From Sphingomonas panacis (GTDB taxonomy: Bacteria; Pseudomonadota; Alphaproteobacteria; Sphingomonadales; Sphingomonadaceae): a stretch of 64,000 nt of DNA. The stretch covers positions 62,001-126,000 of the forward strand of contig NZ_CP014168.1 of the NCBI RefSeq assembly GCF_001717955.1, read 5' to 3'. Shown piece after piece: positions 35,473 to 44,057 of this stretch; position 1 is the stretch's first letter; every line of letters starts with the position of its first letter. Below the pieces are notes generated by a model. That model searched no databases. It saw only the letters and a program-made list of their open reading frames with translations, and was not told the DNA's origin. A program made the translations under genes and the position numbers.

Positions 35473-36880
35473 GAGAATGATCTGGACGTCGCTCGGTCTG
35501 GCAGTGCCCCTGCTCGCCGGCTGCGCGGCGCTGCCGAAACAAGGCGCGGTGCCGGCGATGCGATCGCCCAGCGCCTTTGCAAGCACCTCCAGCCTGGCAG
35601 CGCCCGAGACATCCTGGCCGTCAGATCGCTGGTGGGAAGTCTTTGGCGACCCGCAACTCACGGCGCTTATCGAAGAAGGTCTGTCGGCTGCGACCGATCT
35701 GCGCGTCGCGCAAGCACGGTTCGAACGGGCCGACGCGCTGGTGCGAGAAGCGCGGAGCCGATTGCTGCCGTCGCTGCAGGCAGATGGGGAGATTGGCGGC
35801 ACCAAGCAGAGCTACAACTATCTCATCCCGCGCACGATCGCACCCCAAGGCTGGAAAGACTATGGCCAGGCGACAGCGCGGCTTGATTGGGAGCTGGATT
35901 TCTGGGGGCGGAACCGGGCTGCCCTTGCTGCGGCGCGTTCCGATGCCGCGGCAGCCCAGGCTGAGGCGGCGGCGGCACGCCTGATCCTATCGTCCGGTAT
36001 TGCGGAAGCCTATGCCGATCTCGCCGATCTTTTCGCGCAGGCCGATGCAGCACGTCGCGCCGTCGCGGTACGGCGACGCACCGTCGAACTGATCGATGGG
36101 CGCCGAGCCCAGGGGCTTGAAAACACTGGTGCTGTCGAGCGGGCGCGCTCGGCGCTCGCCGCCTCGCAAGGAGAGCTTGCCGGTCTTGACGAGACCATCG
36201 CGCTCACGCGCCATCGTATCGCTGCGCTGCTCGGCGCGGGTCCCGACAGGGGCCTTTCCATCGAGCGGCCGACTGCGCACGCGACAGAGGACTTCGGCCT
36301 CCCCGCCAACGTGCCGGCCGACCTCATCGGGCGCCGTCCCGACGTGATCGCCGCGCGGCAGAGGGCGCAGGCGGCCGCAAGCCGGATCAAGGAAGCGCGC
36401 GCCGCTTTCTATCCGAACGTCAACCTTGCCGCGCTGATCGGACTTCAGCCCATCGGCATTGGCGATCTCGTCAAATCCGGCTCTACCTTCGGCACGGCCG
36501 GACCCGCCATCAGCCTGCCGATCTTCGACGGGGGACGGCTGACCGGCGCATATCGCGCCGCTGAAGCCGACTATCGCGCTGCGGTCGCGGATTATGACGG
36601 CGCGCTCGCCCAGGCTCTGGGCGAGGTTGCGGATGCAGCGACGAGCGAACGTGCGCTCACCGAACGCATCGGCAGGGCCGATGAAGCCGAGCGCGCCGCA
36701 ACAGCGGCCTGGACAGTGTCCAACAATCGCTACCGCGGCGGGCTTGCAACCTCTCTCGATGTACTCGTGGCCGAAGACGCCCTGATCGATGCGCGGCGCA
36801 ACCTCGCCACGCTCCGCAACCGCAGGTTCGTCCTCAATGTCGCCCTTGTCCGCGCGCTCGGCGGCGGCTTCCGTTCCTGA
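35465..36880 (+). CDS. Outer-membrane efflux lipoprotein, NodT/OprM type
   Basis: 471 residues from ATG 35465; an internal ATG at 35477 is too close to the AGGAG to be used. The lipobox is LLAGC (Cys near residue 19). Two TolC-like repeats are seen: SDRWWEVFGDPQLTALIEEGL, the coiled-coil stretches, GRRPDVIAARQRAQAA, FYPNVNLAALIGL and ISLPIFDGGRLTGAY. It forms the outer-membrane channel of a tripartite exporter and is followed 11 nt later by the EmrA-like adaptor. Confidence 0.9.
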   Translation: MRRRMIWTSLGLAVPLLAGCAALPKQGAVPAMRSPSAFASTSSLAAPETSWPSDRWWEVFGDPQLTALIEEGLSAATDLRVAQARFERADALVREARSRLLPSLQADGEIGGTKQSYNYLIPRTIAPQGWKDYGQATARLDWELDFWGRNRAALAAARSDAAAAQAEAAAARLILSSGIAEAYADLADLFAQADAARRAVAVRRRTVELIDGRRAQGLENTGAVERARSALAASQGELAGLDETIALTRHRIAALLGAGPDRGLSIERPTAHATEDFGLPANVPADLIGRRPDVIAARQRAQAAASRIKEARAAFYPNVNLAALIGLQPIGIGDLVKSGSTFGTAGPAISLPIFDGGRLTGAYRAAEADYRAAVADYDGALAQALGEVADAATSERALTERIGRADEAERAATAAWTVSNNRYRGGLATSLDVLVAEDALIDARRNLATLRNRRFVLNVALVRALGGGFRS

Positions 36881-36891
36881 AGGATCTCCCG

Positions 36892-38046
36892 ATGTCCACG
36901 CAAACCCTTACAGATCCCATGCCCTTGGCCCACGAAGAGCCAAAGAATGACGCTGCCCTGAAAGCCAAGCGCGGCAAATTGTTCGCGATTTTTGCGATGG
37001 CGGTGGTTGGCCTCGGCATTCTCTATTGGGCCTATGTCCATTTTATCGCGGCGCAGCACGTCTCGACCGATAATGCCTATGTCGGCGCCAATGTCGCCCA
37101 GGTGACGCCGCTGATCGGTGGCCCGGTGCGCGAGGTGCTGGTCGATGACGCACAGCGCGTGAAGCGCGGTGACATCCTCGTGCGACTGGACGATACGGAC
37201 GCCCGCCTGGCGCTCGCGCGTGCCGAAGCCGAGCTTGCGTTGACGGAACGCCGGGTTCGTGGGCTGCTCGCCACCGATAGCGGCCTCGGCGCCCAGGTAA
37301 CGGCGCGCGCTGCCGATCAGGCACGCGCCGAAGCACGGATGGTTGCGGCGCACGCCGATCTCGCCAAGGCGAAGATTGATCTCGACCGTCGCGAAGCGCT
37401 CGCGGCATCAGGCTCCGTCTCCGGCGATGAACTGACGATCGCGCGCAACGCTTACAGCACGGCCACGGCAAACCTGAAGGTGGCCCAGGCCGAGAATGCG
37501 CAGGCGCAGGCCAATCGGACCTCGGCAGTAGGAAGCCGCGACGCCAATCGCGCCCTGATCGCGGACGCCGCCCCCGAAGCAAACCCGGAAGTGCTGGCTG
37601 CGCGCGCGGCGCGCGATCAGGCGCGGGTGGACCTTGATCGCACGGTGGTGCGGGCGCCGGTCGACGGCATCGTTTCGCGTCGCCAGGTGCAGGTCGGACA
37701 GCGCGTCCAGGCGGGTGCAACGATGATGGTGGTGGTGCCCGTCCAGGCCGCATTCGTCGACGCCAACTTCAAGGAAGGGCAACTCGCCCGCGTTCAGCCG
37801 GGACAGCGCGTCACCCTCACCTCCGATCTCTACGGCGAGGATGTCGAATATCACGGCCGCGTGATCGGCTTCTCGGGCGGTACCGGCGCTGCCTTCGCCG
37901 TGGTTCCCGCCCAGAATGCCACGGGCAACTGGATCAAGGTGGTTCAGCGCCTGCCCGTGCGGATCACGCTCGATCCAAAGGAACTGGCCGAACATCCACT
38001 GCGGGTCGGGCTGTCGATGAACGCCACCGTGGATCTCTCGAACTAA
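36892..38046 (+). CDS. emrA: HlyD/EmrA-type membrane fusion protein
   Basis: 384 residues. A single N-terminal transmembrane helix (LFAIFAMAVVGLGILYWAYVHF) precedes the lipoyl half-motif around VSTDNAYVGANVAQVTPLIGG, a long Ala/Arg-rich coiled-coil hairpin (about 110-230) and the second half DRTVVRAPVDGIVSRRQVQVGQ. The TDNAYV and VRAPVDG motifs are EmrA hallmarks. It links the EmrB-like inner-membrane pump to the NodT-like channel and is cotranscribed with both. Confidence 0.88.
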   Translation: MSTQTLTDPMPLAHEEPKNDAALKAKRGKLFAIFAMAVVGLGILYWAYVHFIAAQHVSTDNAYVGANVAQVTPLIGGPVREVLVDDAQRVKRGDILVRLDDTDARLALARAEAELALTERRVRGLLATDSGLGAQVTARAADQARAEARMVAAHADLAKAKIDLDRREALAASGSVSGDELTIARNAYSTATANLKVAQAENAQAQANRTSAVGSRDANRALIADAAPEANPEVLAARAARDQARVDLDRTVVRAPVDGIVSRRQVQVGQRVQAGATMMVVVPVQAAFVDANFKEGQLARVQPGQRVTLTSDLYGEDVEYHGRVIGFSGGTGAAFAVVPAQNATGNWIKVVQRLPVRITLDPKELAEHPLRVGLSMNATVDLSN

Positions 38047-38059
38047 GCGGAACCAGCAT

Positions 38060-39601
38060 ATGACGGACACCGTCGTCGCGCCGATTTCGGCGAGGCCGCT
38101 CACCGGCGCGACCTTGATCCTTGCCGCACTGCTGATCGGGTTGGGCAATTTCCTAGTCGTTCTCGACACGACCATCGCCAACGTGTCCATCCCGCATATT
38201 GCCGGCTCGCTCGGCGTGTCGGTGACGGAGGCGACCTGGGTCATCACCTCCTATGCCGTCGCCGACGCCATCACGGTACCGCTGGCAGGCTTTCTGGCCC
38301 GGCGGTTCGGCGAGCAGAGGGTGTTCATCTCGGCCTTTATAGCGTTTGGCATTTTTTCATTGCTGTGCGGCCTGTCGCGCTCGCTCGAAATGCTGATCGC
38401 GGGTCGGGTTCTGCTGGGTCTTGCCGGCGGCATGATCATACCCCTGTCGCTGACGCTGCTGCTGCGCGTCTTTCCTGCCGAAAAGGCGACTCTCGCGACG
38501 ATCATCTGGGCGATGACCACCACAGTCGCGCCGATTGCCGGCCCCATTCTGGGGGGCATCATCTCCGACAACGCCGGCTGGGAGTGGATATTCTTCCTCA
38601 ACGTGCCTGTCGCAGCCGTCGGCGCCGCGGGCCTTTTCTATCTGCTGCGTGGACGGCGCGAGGCAACGGCCCGATCGCCGATCGACGTGGTCGGCCTCGT
38701 CCTCCTCGTCATCTGGGTCGCAGCGCTCCAGATCGTGCTCGACGAGGGGCGCAACCGCGACTGGTTCGCGGCGACCGAGATTCGCGTGCTGGCCGTTGTC
38801 GCGGCAATCGGCTTCATCGCGTTTCTGATCTGGGAACTGACCGAAAAGCACCCCATCGTGAACCTGCGCGTCTTTCGGCACCGCGGTTTCGTCGTGGCAT
38901 CCGTCACCTATGCCATGAGCTTCGGCGCCTATTTCGCGACCGTCGTTCTTATCCCCCTCTGGCTCCAGCAGAACATGGGCTACACCGCGACTTGGGCCGG
39001 TTACGCGACCGGCATCATGGGTATCTTCGCGGTGCTCGCCTCACCGGCCATCGGGGCAGCGGCCGCCAAAATGGATGTGCGGTTGCTCATCTCGACCGGG
39101 ATCGCCGGAATGGCGCTCATCTCGCTTTGGCGCACCGGCTTCACGCCTGACATGACCTTTCTGCAGATGGCTTGGCCGATGCTGCTGACAAGCCCTTTCC
39201 TCATGATGTTCTTCATTCCCGTCACGGGCTTGTGCATCGCCAGCGTCGATCCGCACGAACAGGCCGACGCCGCCGGCATTTCCAATTTTCTGCGCACGCT
39301 CACCTCCGCCTTCGCCGCGTCGCTGGTCCAGACGGGTTGGATCAACGCCGCGCGGGCCAACCGGGCCGAACTGGTCGGCGCCATGCAACAGGGGCCCTCC
39401 ACGATCGAGGCGATGGTGGCATCGGGCCTGTCGCGCGAAACGGCGACCACCGTGCTGGCCAATATCGTCGAAAGCCAGAGCGTGATGCTCGCCACACTCA
39501 ACATGTTCGCGGCGGTGGCGTTGTGCCTTGCCTTCACCGGGGCGCTGATCTGGCTGGCACCGAAGCCGAAAGGTCCGATCGATACGAGCGGTGGGCATTG
39601 A
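38060..39601 (+). CDS. emrB: DHA2-family MFS drug exporter, EmrB/QacA type
   Basis: 513 residues with about 14 hydrophobic segments. The first helix region has FLVVLDTTIANVSIPHIAGSLG, followed by ATWVITSYAVADAI, GFLARRFGEQRVF and the antiporter motif region WAMTTTVAPIAGPILGG. These are diagnostic for 14-helix H+-coupled exporters of the EmrB family. The gene ends the operon; no terminator hairpin is obvious. Its substrates are unknown; amphipathic toxins or phenolics would be typical for the family. Confidence 0.88.
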   Translation: MTDTVVAPISARPLTGATLILAALLIGLGNFLVVLDTTIANVSIPHIAGSLGVSVTEATWVITSYAVADAITVPLAGFLARRFGEQRVFISAFIAFGIFSLLCGLSRSLEMLIAGRVLLGLAGGMIIPLSLTLLLRVFPAEKATLATIIWAMTTTVAPIAGPILGGIISDNAGWEWIFFLNVPVAAVGAAGLFYLLRGRREATARSPIDVVGLVLLVIWVAALQIVLDEGRNRDWFAATEIRVLAVVAAIGFIAFLIWELTEKHPIVNLRVFRHRGFVVASVTYAMSFGAYFATVVLIPLWLQQNMGYTATWAGYATGIMGIFAVLASPAIGAAAAKMDVRLLISTGIAGMALISLWRTGFTPDMTFLQMAWPMLLTSPFLMMFFIPVTGLCIASVDPHEQADAAGISNFLRTLTSAFAASLVQTGWINAARANRAELVGAMQQGPSTIEAMVASGLSRETATTVLANIVESQSVMLATLNMFAAVALCLAFTGALIWLAPKPKGPIDTSGGH

Positions 39602-40006
39602 GGCGAGCGCGAGCCCTCTGGCGTCGGCGACAAGGTGCCGCAGCGCATGAACAATATACGTGATATCCGTATCGAACAGCGGGAGAGCACCGCGCTGTCG
39701 AGGGGAGCGGCCGATCGGCGCCTGGAAACCCCGGTGAACGACTTGGCACTCGATGCCGCGGCCACTATGAGGCCCCGGACGCATGGATATCCATCTTGGC
39801 CATGGGCTTGCCCATCAAACTGCATACGTTCACACAGACTGACCAGAACACCGTGTCCTACTTGTACACCGGCCGGGCCATACGTTCGTTCAGCCCAGTC
39901 GATGATCGAGCGCTGCATTTCGCATCCGAATGAAGAAAAGTCGGCGTGGCACCAATCGCTGCGCCTGTCGTTACCGCCATGAAAGACCTACCGTCGGAGG
40001 ATCTGG
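39602..40006. other. 405-bp spacer without a convincing gene
   Basis: The spacer separates the exporter operon from the aldehyde oxidoreductase operon. A short minus-strand frame (from 39918) has no recognisable domain and runs antisense into the exporter. The only clear signal is the GGAGG ribosome site at its right end for the next gene. Confidence 0.5.
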
Positions 40007-40513
40007 ATGTCGCTCATCGTGAATGGGGCGAAGGTGTCGGCACCCGCCGATCCTCGCACGTCGTTACTCGACTTGCTGCGGGAGGAACTGCACCTCACCG
40101 GCACCAAGAAGGGCTGTAACCAGGGCGCGTGCGGCGCCTGCACGGTGCTGGTGGATGGCGAACGCATCCTCGCGTGCCTGACGCTGGCGGTGCAGGTGCA
40201 GGGCGGCGAGGTCACGACGATCGAGGGATTGGCGGACGCGGACGCACTCCACCCGCTGCAGGCCGCGTTCATCGAACAGGACGGGTTCCAGTGCGGCTAT
40301 TGCACGCCGGGGCAGATATGTTCGGCGATCGGCATGGCTGCCGAGGCCGCGCGAGGCGTGCCGAGCCATGTGAGTAGCGACCTCTCCGCCGACGTGACGC
40401 TCACGCGCGAGGAAATCCAGGAACGCATGAGCGGCAACCTGTGCCGCTGCGGCGCGCATAACGGGATCATCGATGCTATCCGCGACACCCTCGCGGCGGA
40501 GGTTCCGGCATGA
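40007..40513 (+). CDS. paoA: Aldehyde oxidoreductase, 2Fe-2S subunit (PaoA-like)
   Basis: 168 residues, ATG with GGAGG 6-7 nt upstream. Two 2Fe-2S clusters are visible: the plant-type CNQGACGACTV with a later Cys in RILAC, and the helical cluster CGYCTPGQ plus CRCGAHN. No Tat signal precedes it, unlike periplasmic E. coli PaoA, so this enzyme is probably cytoplasmic. It passes electrons from the molybdenum subunit to FAD. Its stop overlaps the next start (ATGA). Confidence 0.9.
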   Translation: MSLIVNGAKVSAPADPRTSLLDLLREELHLTGTKKGCNQGACGACTVLVDGERILACLTLAVQVQGGEVTTIEGLADADALHPLQAAFIEQDGFQCGYCTPGQICSAIGMAAEAARGVPSHVSSDLSADVTLTREEIQERMSGNLCRCGAHNGIIDAIRDTLAAEVPA

Positions 40514-41499
40514 CGCCGTTCACCTATCTGCGCGCCGCCGATGCGGCCGAGGCGCTTCGCCTGGGCGCGGGGGCCGGCACCGCCTATCTCGGCGGCGGTA
40601 CCAACCTGGTAGATCTCCTGCGCGAGACGGTGGCCCGCCCCGAACGGCTGGTTGATGTGAGCGCGCTTCCCGCGACGATCGAGGAAACGGAAGACGGCGG
40701 TCTCCTGATCGGCGCGGCGGTGCGGAACACCGCGCTTGCCGAACATCGCGCGGTGCGGACACGCTATCCCATGCTGGCGCGGGCGATCCTGGCCGGCGCC
40801 TCGGCGCAGATCCGCAACATGGCGACGGTAGGCGGCAACCTGCTGCAGCGCACCCGTTGCACCTATTTCTACGACACCGATGGATCGCGCTGCAACAAGC
40901 GGGTGCCCGGATCGGGCTGCGACGCCCGCGAGGGCTTCAATCGTATCCACGCGGTGCTGGGCGCATCCGAGGCATGTGTTGCGACACACCCTTCGGACAT
41001 GTGCGTGGCGCTGGCGGCGCTGGATGCCATCGTGCACGTGACCGGGGCCGCAGGCGATCGTCGCATCGCGTTCGGCAATCTGCATCGTCTCCCCGGCGAC
41101 GCGCCTGACCGAGATACGACTCTGGCCCCGGGCGAACTGATCGCGGCGGTTGAACTGCCGCCGCTCGCGTTCGGCGCGACGTCTACCTACCGCAAGGTGC
41201 GGGACCGGGCGAGCTACGCCTTCGCGCTGGTCTCCGTCGCGGCAGCGCTGAAGCTGGAGGGCGATCGCATTGCGGACGTGCGGATCGCGTTCGGCGGCGT
41301 CGCCCACAAGCCGTGGCGCGCGGCAAAGGCCGAGGCGGCACTGCGTGGCGCGCTGGCTACGCACCAGGCCTTTCTGGACGCTGCGGCGCTGGAATTCGCG
41401 GCGGCCCAGCCGCTCCGCGACAATGCGTTCAAGCCGGCACTCGCCGGCCGCGCGCTCGCGGCCGTGCTACAGGCGCTCGCAACGGGAGAGACGGCGTGA
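40510..41499 (+). CDS. paoB: Aldehyde oxidoreductase, FAD subunit (PaoB-like)
   Basis: 329 residues. The FAD-binding fold has YLGGGTNLVDLLRE, the signature AQIRNMATVGGNLLQRTRC and the C-terminal CO-dehydrogenase flavoprotein domain (YRKVRDRASYAFALVS). The insertion RCTYFYDTDGSRCNKRVPGSGC supplies Cys residues for the extra 4Fe-4S cluster known in the PaoB/4-hydroxybenzoyl-CoA reductase branch. It is coupled to its neighbours by 4-nt overlaps on both sides (the next start is GTGA at 41496). Confidence 0.9.
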   Translation: MTPFTYLRAADAAEALRLGAGAGTAYLGGGTNLVDLLRETVARPERLVDVSALPATIEETEDGGLLIGAAVRNTALAEHRAVRTRYPMLARAILAGASAQIRNMATVGGNLLQRTRCTYFYDTDGSRCNKRVPGSGCDAREGFNRIHAVLGASEACVATHPSDMCVALAALDAIVHVTGAAGDRRIAFGNLHRLPGDAPDRDTTLAPGELIAAVELPPLAFGATSTYRKVRDRASYAFALVSVAAALKLEGDRIADVRIAFGGVAHKPWRAAKAEAALRGALATHQAFLDAAALEFAAAQPLRDNAFKPALAGRALAAVLQALATGETA

Positions 41500-43835
41500 G
41501 CATCATCGAGAACGCCAAGCAGGCGGCGCAAGGGCTGGTGCAGAGCGCGATGGAAAAGCTGGTACCGCTCGCGCCCGACAGCTGGATTCCGGGCGGCGTG
41601 CCCGACCCGCTGATCGCCCGCAAACACGGTCTGATCGGCACGCCCGTTTCGCGACTGGACGGTGCGCTCAAGGTGACGGGCACCGCCGCCTTCGCGGCCG
41701 AGTATCGCTTCGACGGCATGGTCTATGCCGCGCTGGCCTATGCCACGATCGCGCGCGGCCGCATCGCCGCGATCGACAGCACCGAGGCGGAGGCGGCCCC
41801 CGGCGTGGTGCTGGTGATGACCCACCGGAACGCGCCGCGCATGGCGACGCCGCCCATTTTCGGCTCGTCCCCCACGGGCGTGGGTCCGGCGGACCTGCCC
41901 GTGCTGCAGGATGATCGCGTCCATTGGAACGGTCAGCCGATCGCCTGCGTCCTCGCCGACACCCAGGAGCAAGCCGACCATGCCGTAACCTTGCTGCGGA
42001 TCACCTACGACGTGGAGGCATCGACGACCTCGCTGGCGGAAGCGAAGGCGAAGGGGATCGAACAAGGCCTCTTCATGGGCCATCCGCTGTTGAACGAGGT
42101 CGGCGACGCGGAGGCGGCCCTTGCGGCGGCGCCCCACATGGTCGACCAAGTCTATCGCACGCCGCGGCACAACCATAATGCGATCGAGCCGCACGCTGCC
42201 ACCATGGCGTGGATCGGGGACACGCTGACGATCCACGATGCCAGCCAGATGGTGTCGCAGCAGGCACAGACGCTGGCCGACGTCTTCGGGCTGAAGACGG
42301 AGCAGGTGCGGCTCACCTCGCCCTATGTCGGCGGCGGCTTCGGCAGCAAGGGCCTGTGGGACCACCAGATCATCGCGGCAGCGGCGGCGCGGCTTTCCGG
42401 CCGGCCGGTGCGCATCGCACTCTCGCGCGAGGGGGTGTACCGCATCGTCGGCGGACGGTCGCTGACCGAGCAGCGGGTGGCGATCGGCGCGCGTGCCGAC
42501 GGCAGCTTCGAAGCGCTCATCCACACCGGCCTGTCGGTCATGACGCCACACAACAACATGCCCGAGCCATTCATCCTCGGCAGCCAGGCGGCCTATGCCG
42601 CGCCCAACATCCTGCTCAAGGTGGAGGTGACGCGGATGCACACGCTCGCCAACACCTTCATGCGCGCGCCGGGCGAAGCCGTGGGGACGTTCGCACTCGA
42701 ATCTGCGATCGACGAACTCGCCGTGCAGCTCGGCATCGATCCGGTGGAGCTGCGCCTGCGCAACGAGCCGGAGAAGGACCCCGTCAACGGCCGTCCCTTC
42801 TCTTCCCGCCATATCGCCGAGGCATGGCGTAGTGGCGCGGAACGGTTCGGCTGGGCCGATCGCCCGGCACCCGGCACGCGCCAGGACGGCGAGTGGCGCA
42901 TCGGCGTGGGCTGCGCGACCGGCACCTATCCCTATTACCGGATGCCCGGCGCAGAAGCGCGCATCACGCTGTCGCGCGACGGCGAGGACGTGCGGGCCAA
43001 AGTGGAGGTTGCCGCCGCCGAAATGGGCATGGGAACGGCCACCACCACCGCGATCGTCGCCGCAGAGCGGCTTGGCCTCGCCATCGAGCAGGTCGAAGTC
43101 GTCTATGGCGATTCCGCCATTCCCGGCGCGATCATGGCGGGCGGGTCGCAACAGACCGCCGCAATCGGCGCGGCCGTCATCGCCGCGCACGGCGAACTGG
43201 TCGGCGCGCTGCTCAAGCTGGCCGGCAACGACTCGCCGCTCGCGGGCCTGTCGCCGAGCGAGGTCGGTTGCGATGACGGCAGTCTGGCGGCGCTCGCCGA
43301 TCCCACGCGCCGCGAGCGCTATGCCTCCATCCTGGCACGGGCACAGCGCGACAGCCTTTCCGTGACCAAGGCGGGGTCGATGCCGCTCGAGACGATGCAC
43401 TGGTCGATGCATTCGCACAGCGCGCTGTTTTGCGAGGTGGGCGTCAACATCGTCACCGGCGAGACGCGCATACGACGGTTCCTGGGGTCGTTCGATTGCG
43501 GCCGCATCCTCAACCCGAAGACCGCTGCCAGCCAGTTCCGCGGCGGCATCATCATGGGCCTCGGCATGGCGCTGATGGAGGAAACCCAGTTCGACGAGCG
43601 CAACGGGCGAATCATGAACCCCAGCCTGTCGGAATACCATGTGCCGGTGCATCTCGACGTGCCGGAAATCGACGTGATCTGGACCGACATCCCCGATCCG
43701 CACACCCCGATGGGCGCGCACGGCGTCGGCGAGATTGGCATCACCGGCGTCGCCGCGGCGGTGGCGAATGCCATCTACAATGCCACCGGCAAGCGGGTTC
43801 GGGAGCTGCCGATCACGCTCGACAAGCTGCTTTGA
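41496..43835 (+). CDS. paoC: Aldehyde oxidoreductase, molybdenum cofactor subunit (PaoC-like)
   Basis: 779 residues from the GTG at 41496. The sequence has GTPVSRLDGALKVTGTAAFAAEY, HNHNAIEPHAATMAW, YVGGGFGSKGLW, TFMRAPGEAVGTFALESAIDELA and the catalytic Glu in GAHGVGEIGITGVAAAVANAI; together these identify a xanthine-oxidase-family molybdo-hydroxylase. It oxidises aldehydes to acids, usually of aromatic or aliphatic aldehydes. A PaoD/XdhC-type maturation factor, needed to insert the sulfurated MCD cofactor, is not next to it. Confidence 0.9.
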   Translation: MSIIENAKQAAQGLVQSAMEKLVPLAPDSWIPGGVPDPLIARKHGLIGTPVSRLDGALKVTGTAAFAAEYRFDGMVYAALAYATIARGRIAAIDSTEAEAAPGVVLVMTHRNAPRMATPPIFGSSPTGVGPADLPVLQDDRVHWNGQPIACVLADTQEQADHAVTLLRITYDVEASTTSLAEAKAKGIEQGLFMGHPLLNEVGDAEAALAAAPHMVDQVYRTPRHNHNAIEPHAATMAWIGDTLTIHDASQMVSQQAQTLADVFGLKTEQVRLTSPYVGGGFGSKGLWDHQIIAAAAARLSGRPVRIALSREGVYRIVGGRSLTEQRVAIGARADGSFEALIHTGLSVMTPHNNMPEPFILGSQAAYAAPNILLKVEVTRMHTLANTFMRAPGEAVGTFALESAIDELAVQLGIDPVELRLRNEPEKDPVNGRPFSSRHIAEAWRSGAERFGWADRPAPGTRQDGEWRIGVGCATGTYPYYRMPGAEARITLSRDGEDVRAKVEVAAAEMGMGTATTTAIVAAERLGLAIEQVEVVYGDSAIPGAIMAGGSQQTAAIGAAVIAAHGELVGALLKLAGNDSPLAGLSPSEVGCDDGSLAALADPTRRERYASILARAQRDSLSVTKAGSMPLETMHWSMHSHSALFCEVGVNIVTGETRIRRFLGSFDCGRILNPKTAASQFRGGIIMGLGMALMEETQFDERNGRIMNPSLSEYHVPVHLDVPEIDVIWTDIPDPHTPMGAHGVGEIGITGVAAAVANAIYNATGKRVRELPITLDKLL

Positions 43836-44057
43836 TCCCAGAGCATAAGCCGACCTGATGGAATCGTGCGCGGTTCCCAAAGCGGTTTCGGTCTGATCCG
43901 GTGCCGCCTCGGAGCAGGGAGGCCTGGTGGCAGCGGAAACGCCGGTCAATCTTTCCGGATGGGCATTGTAGCGGTGAACTGGCCTTCATCTGAACGGGTG
44001 ACTCAGCGACTGGCCATGCACATATTCAAGGCTGAAAAATTCCAATCCATTCAAACT

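Noticed and set aside
41214..43949. 911-codon minus-strand open frame opposite the molybdenum subunit
   Set aside because: The composition is that of an antisense shadow in GC-rich DNA. The plus strand encodes a full-motif PaoC protein.
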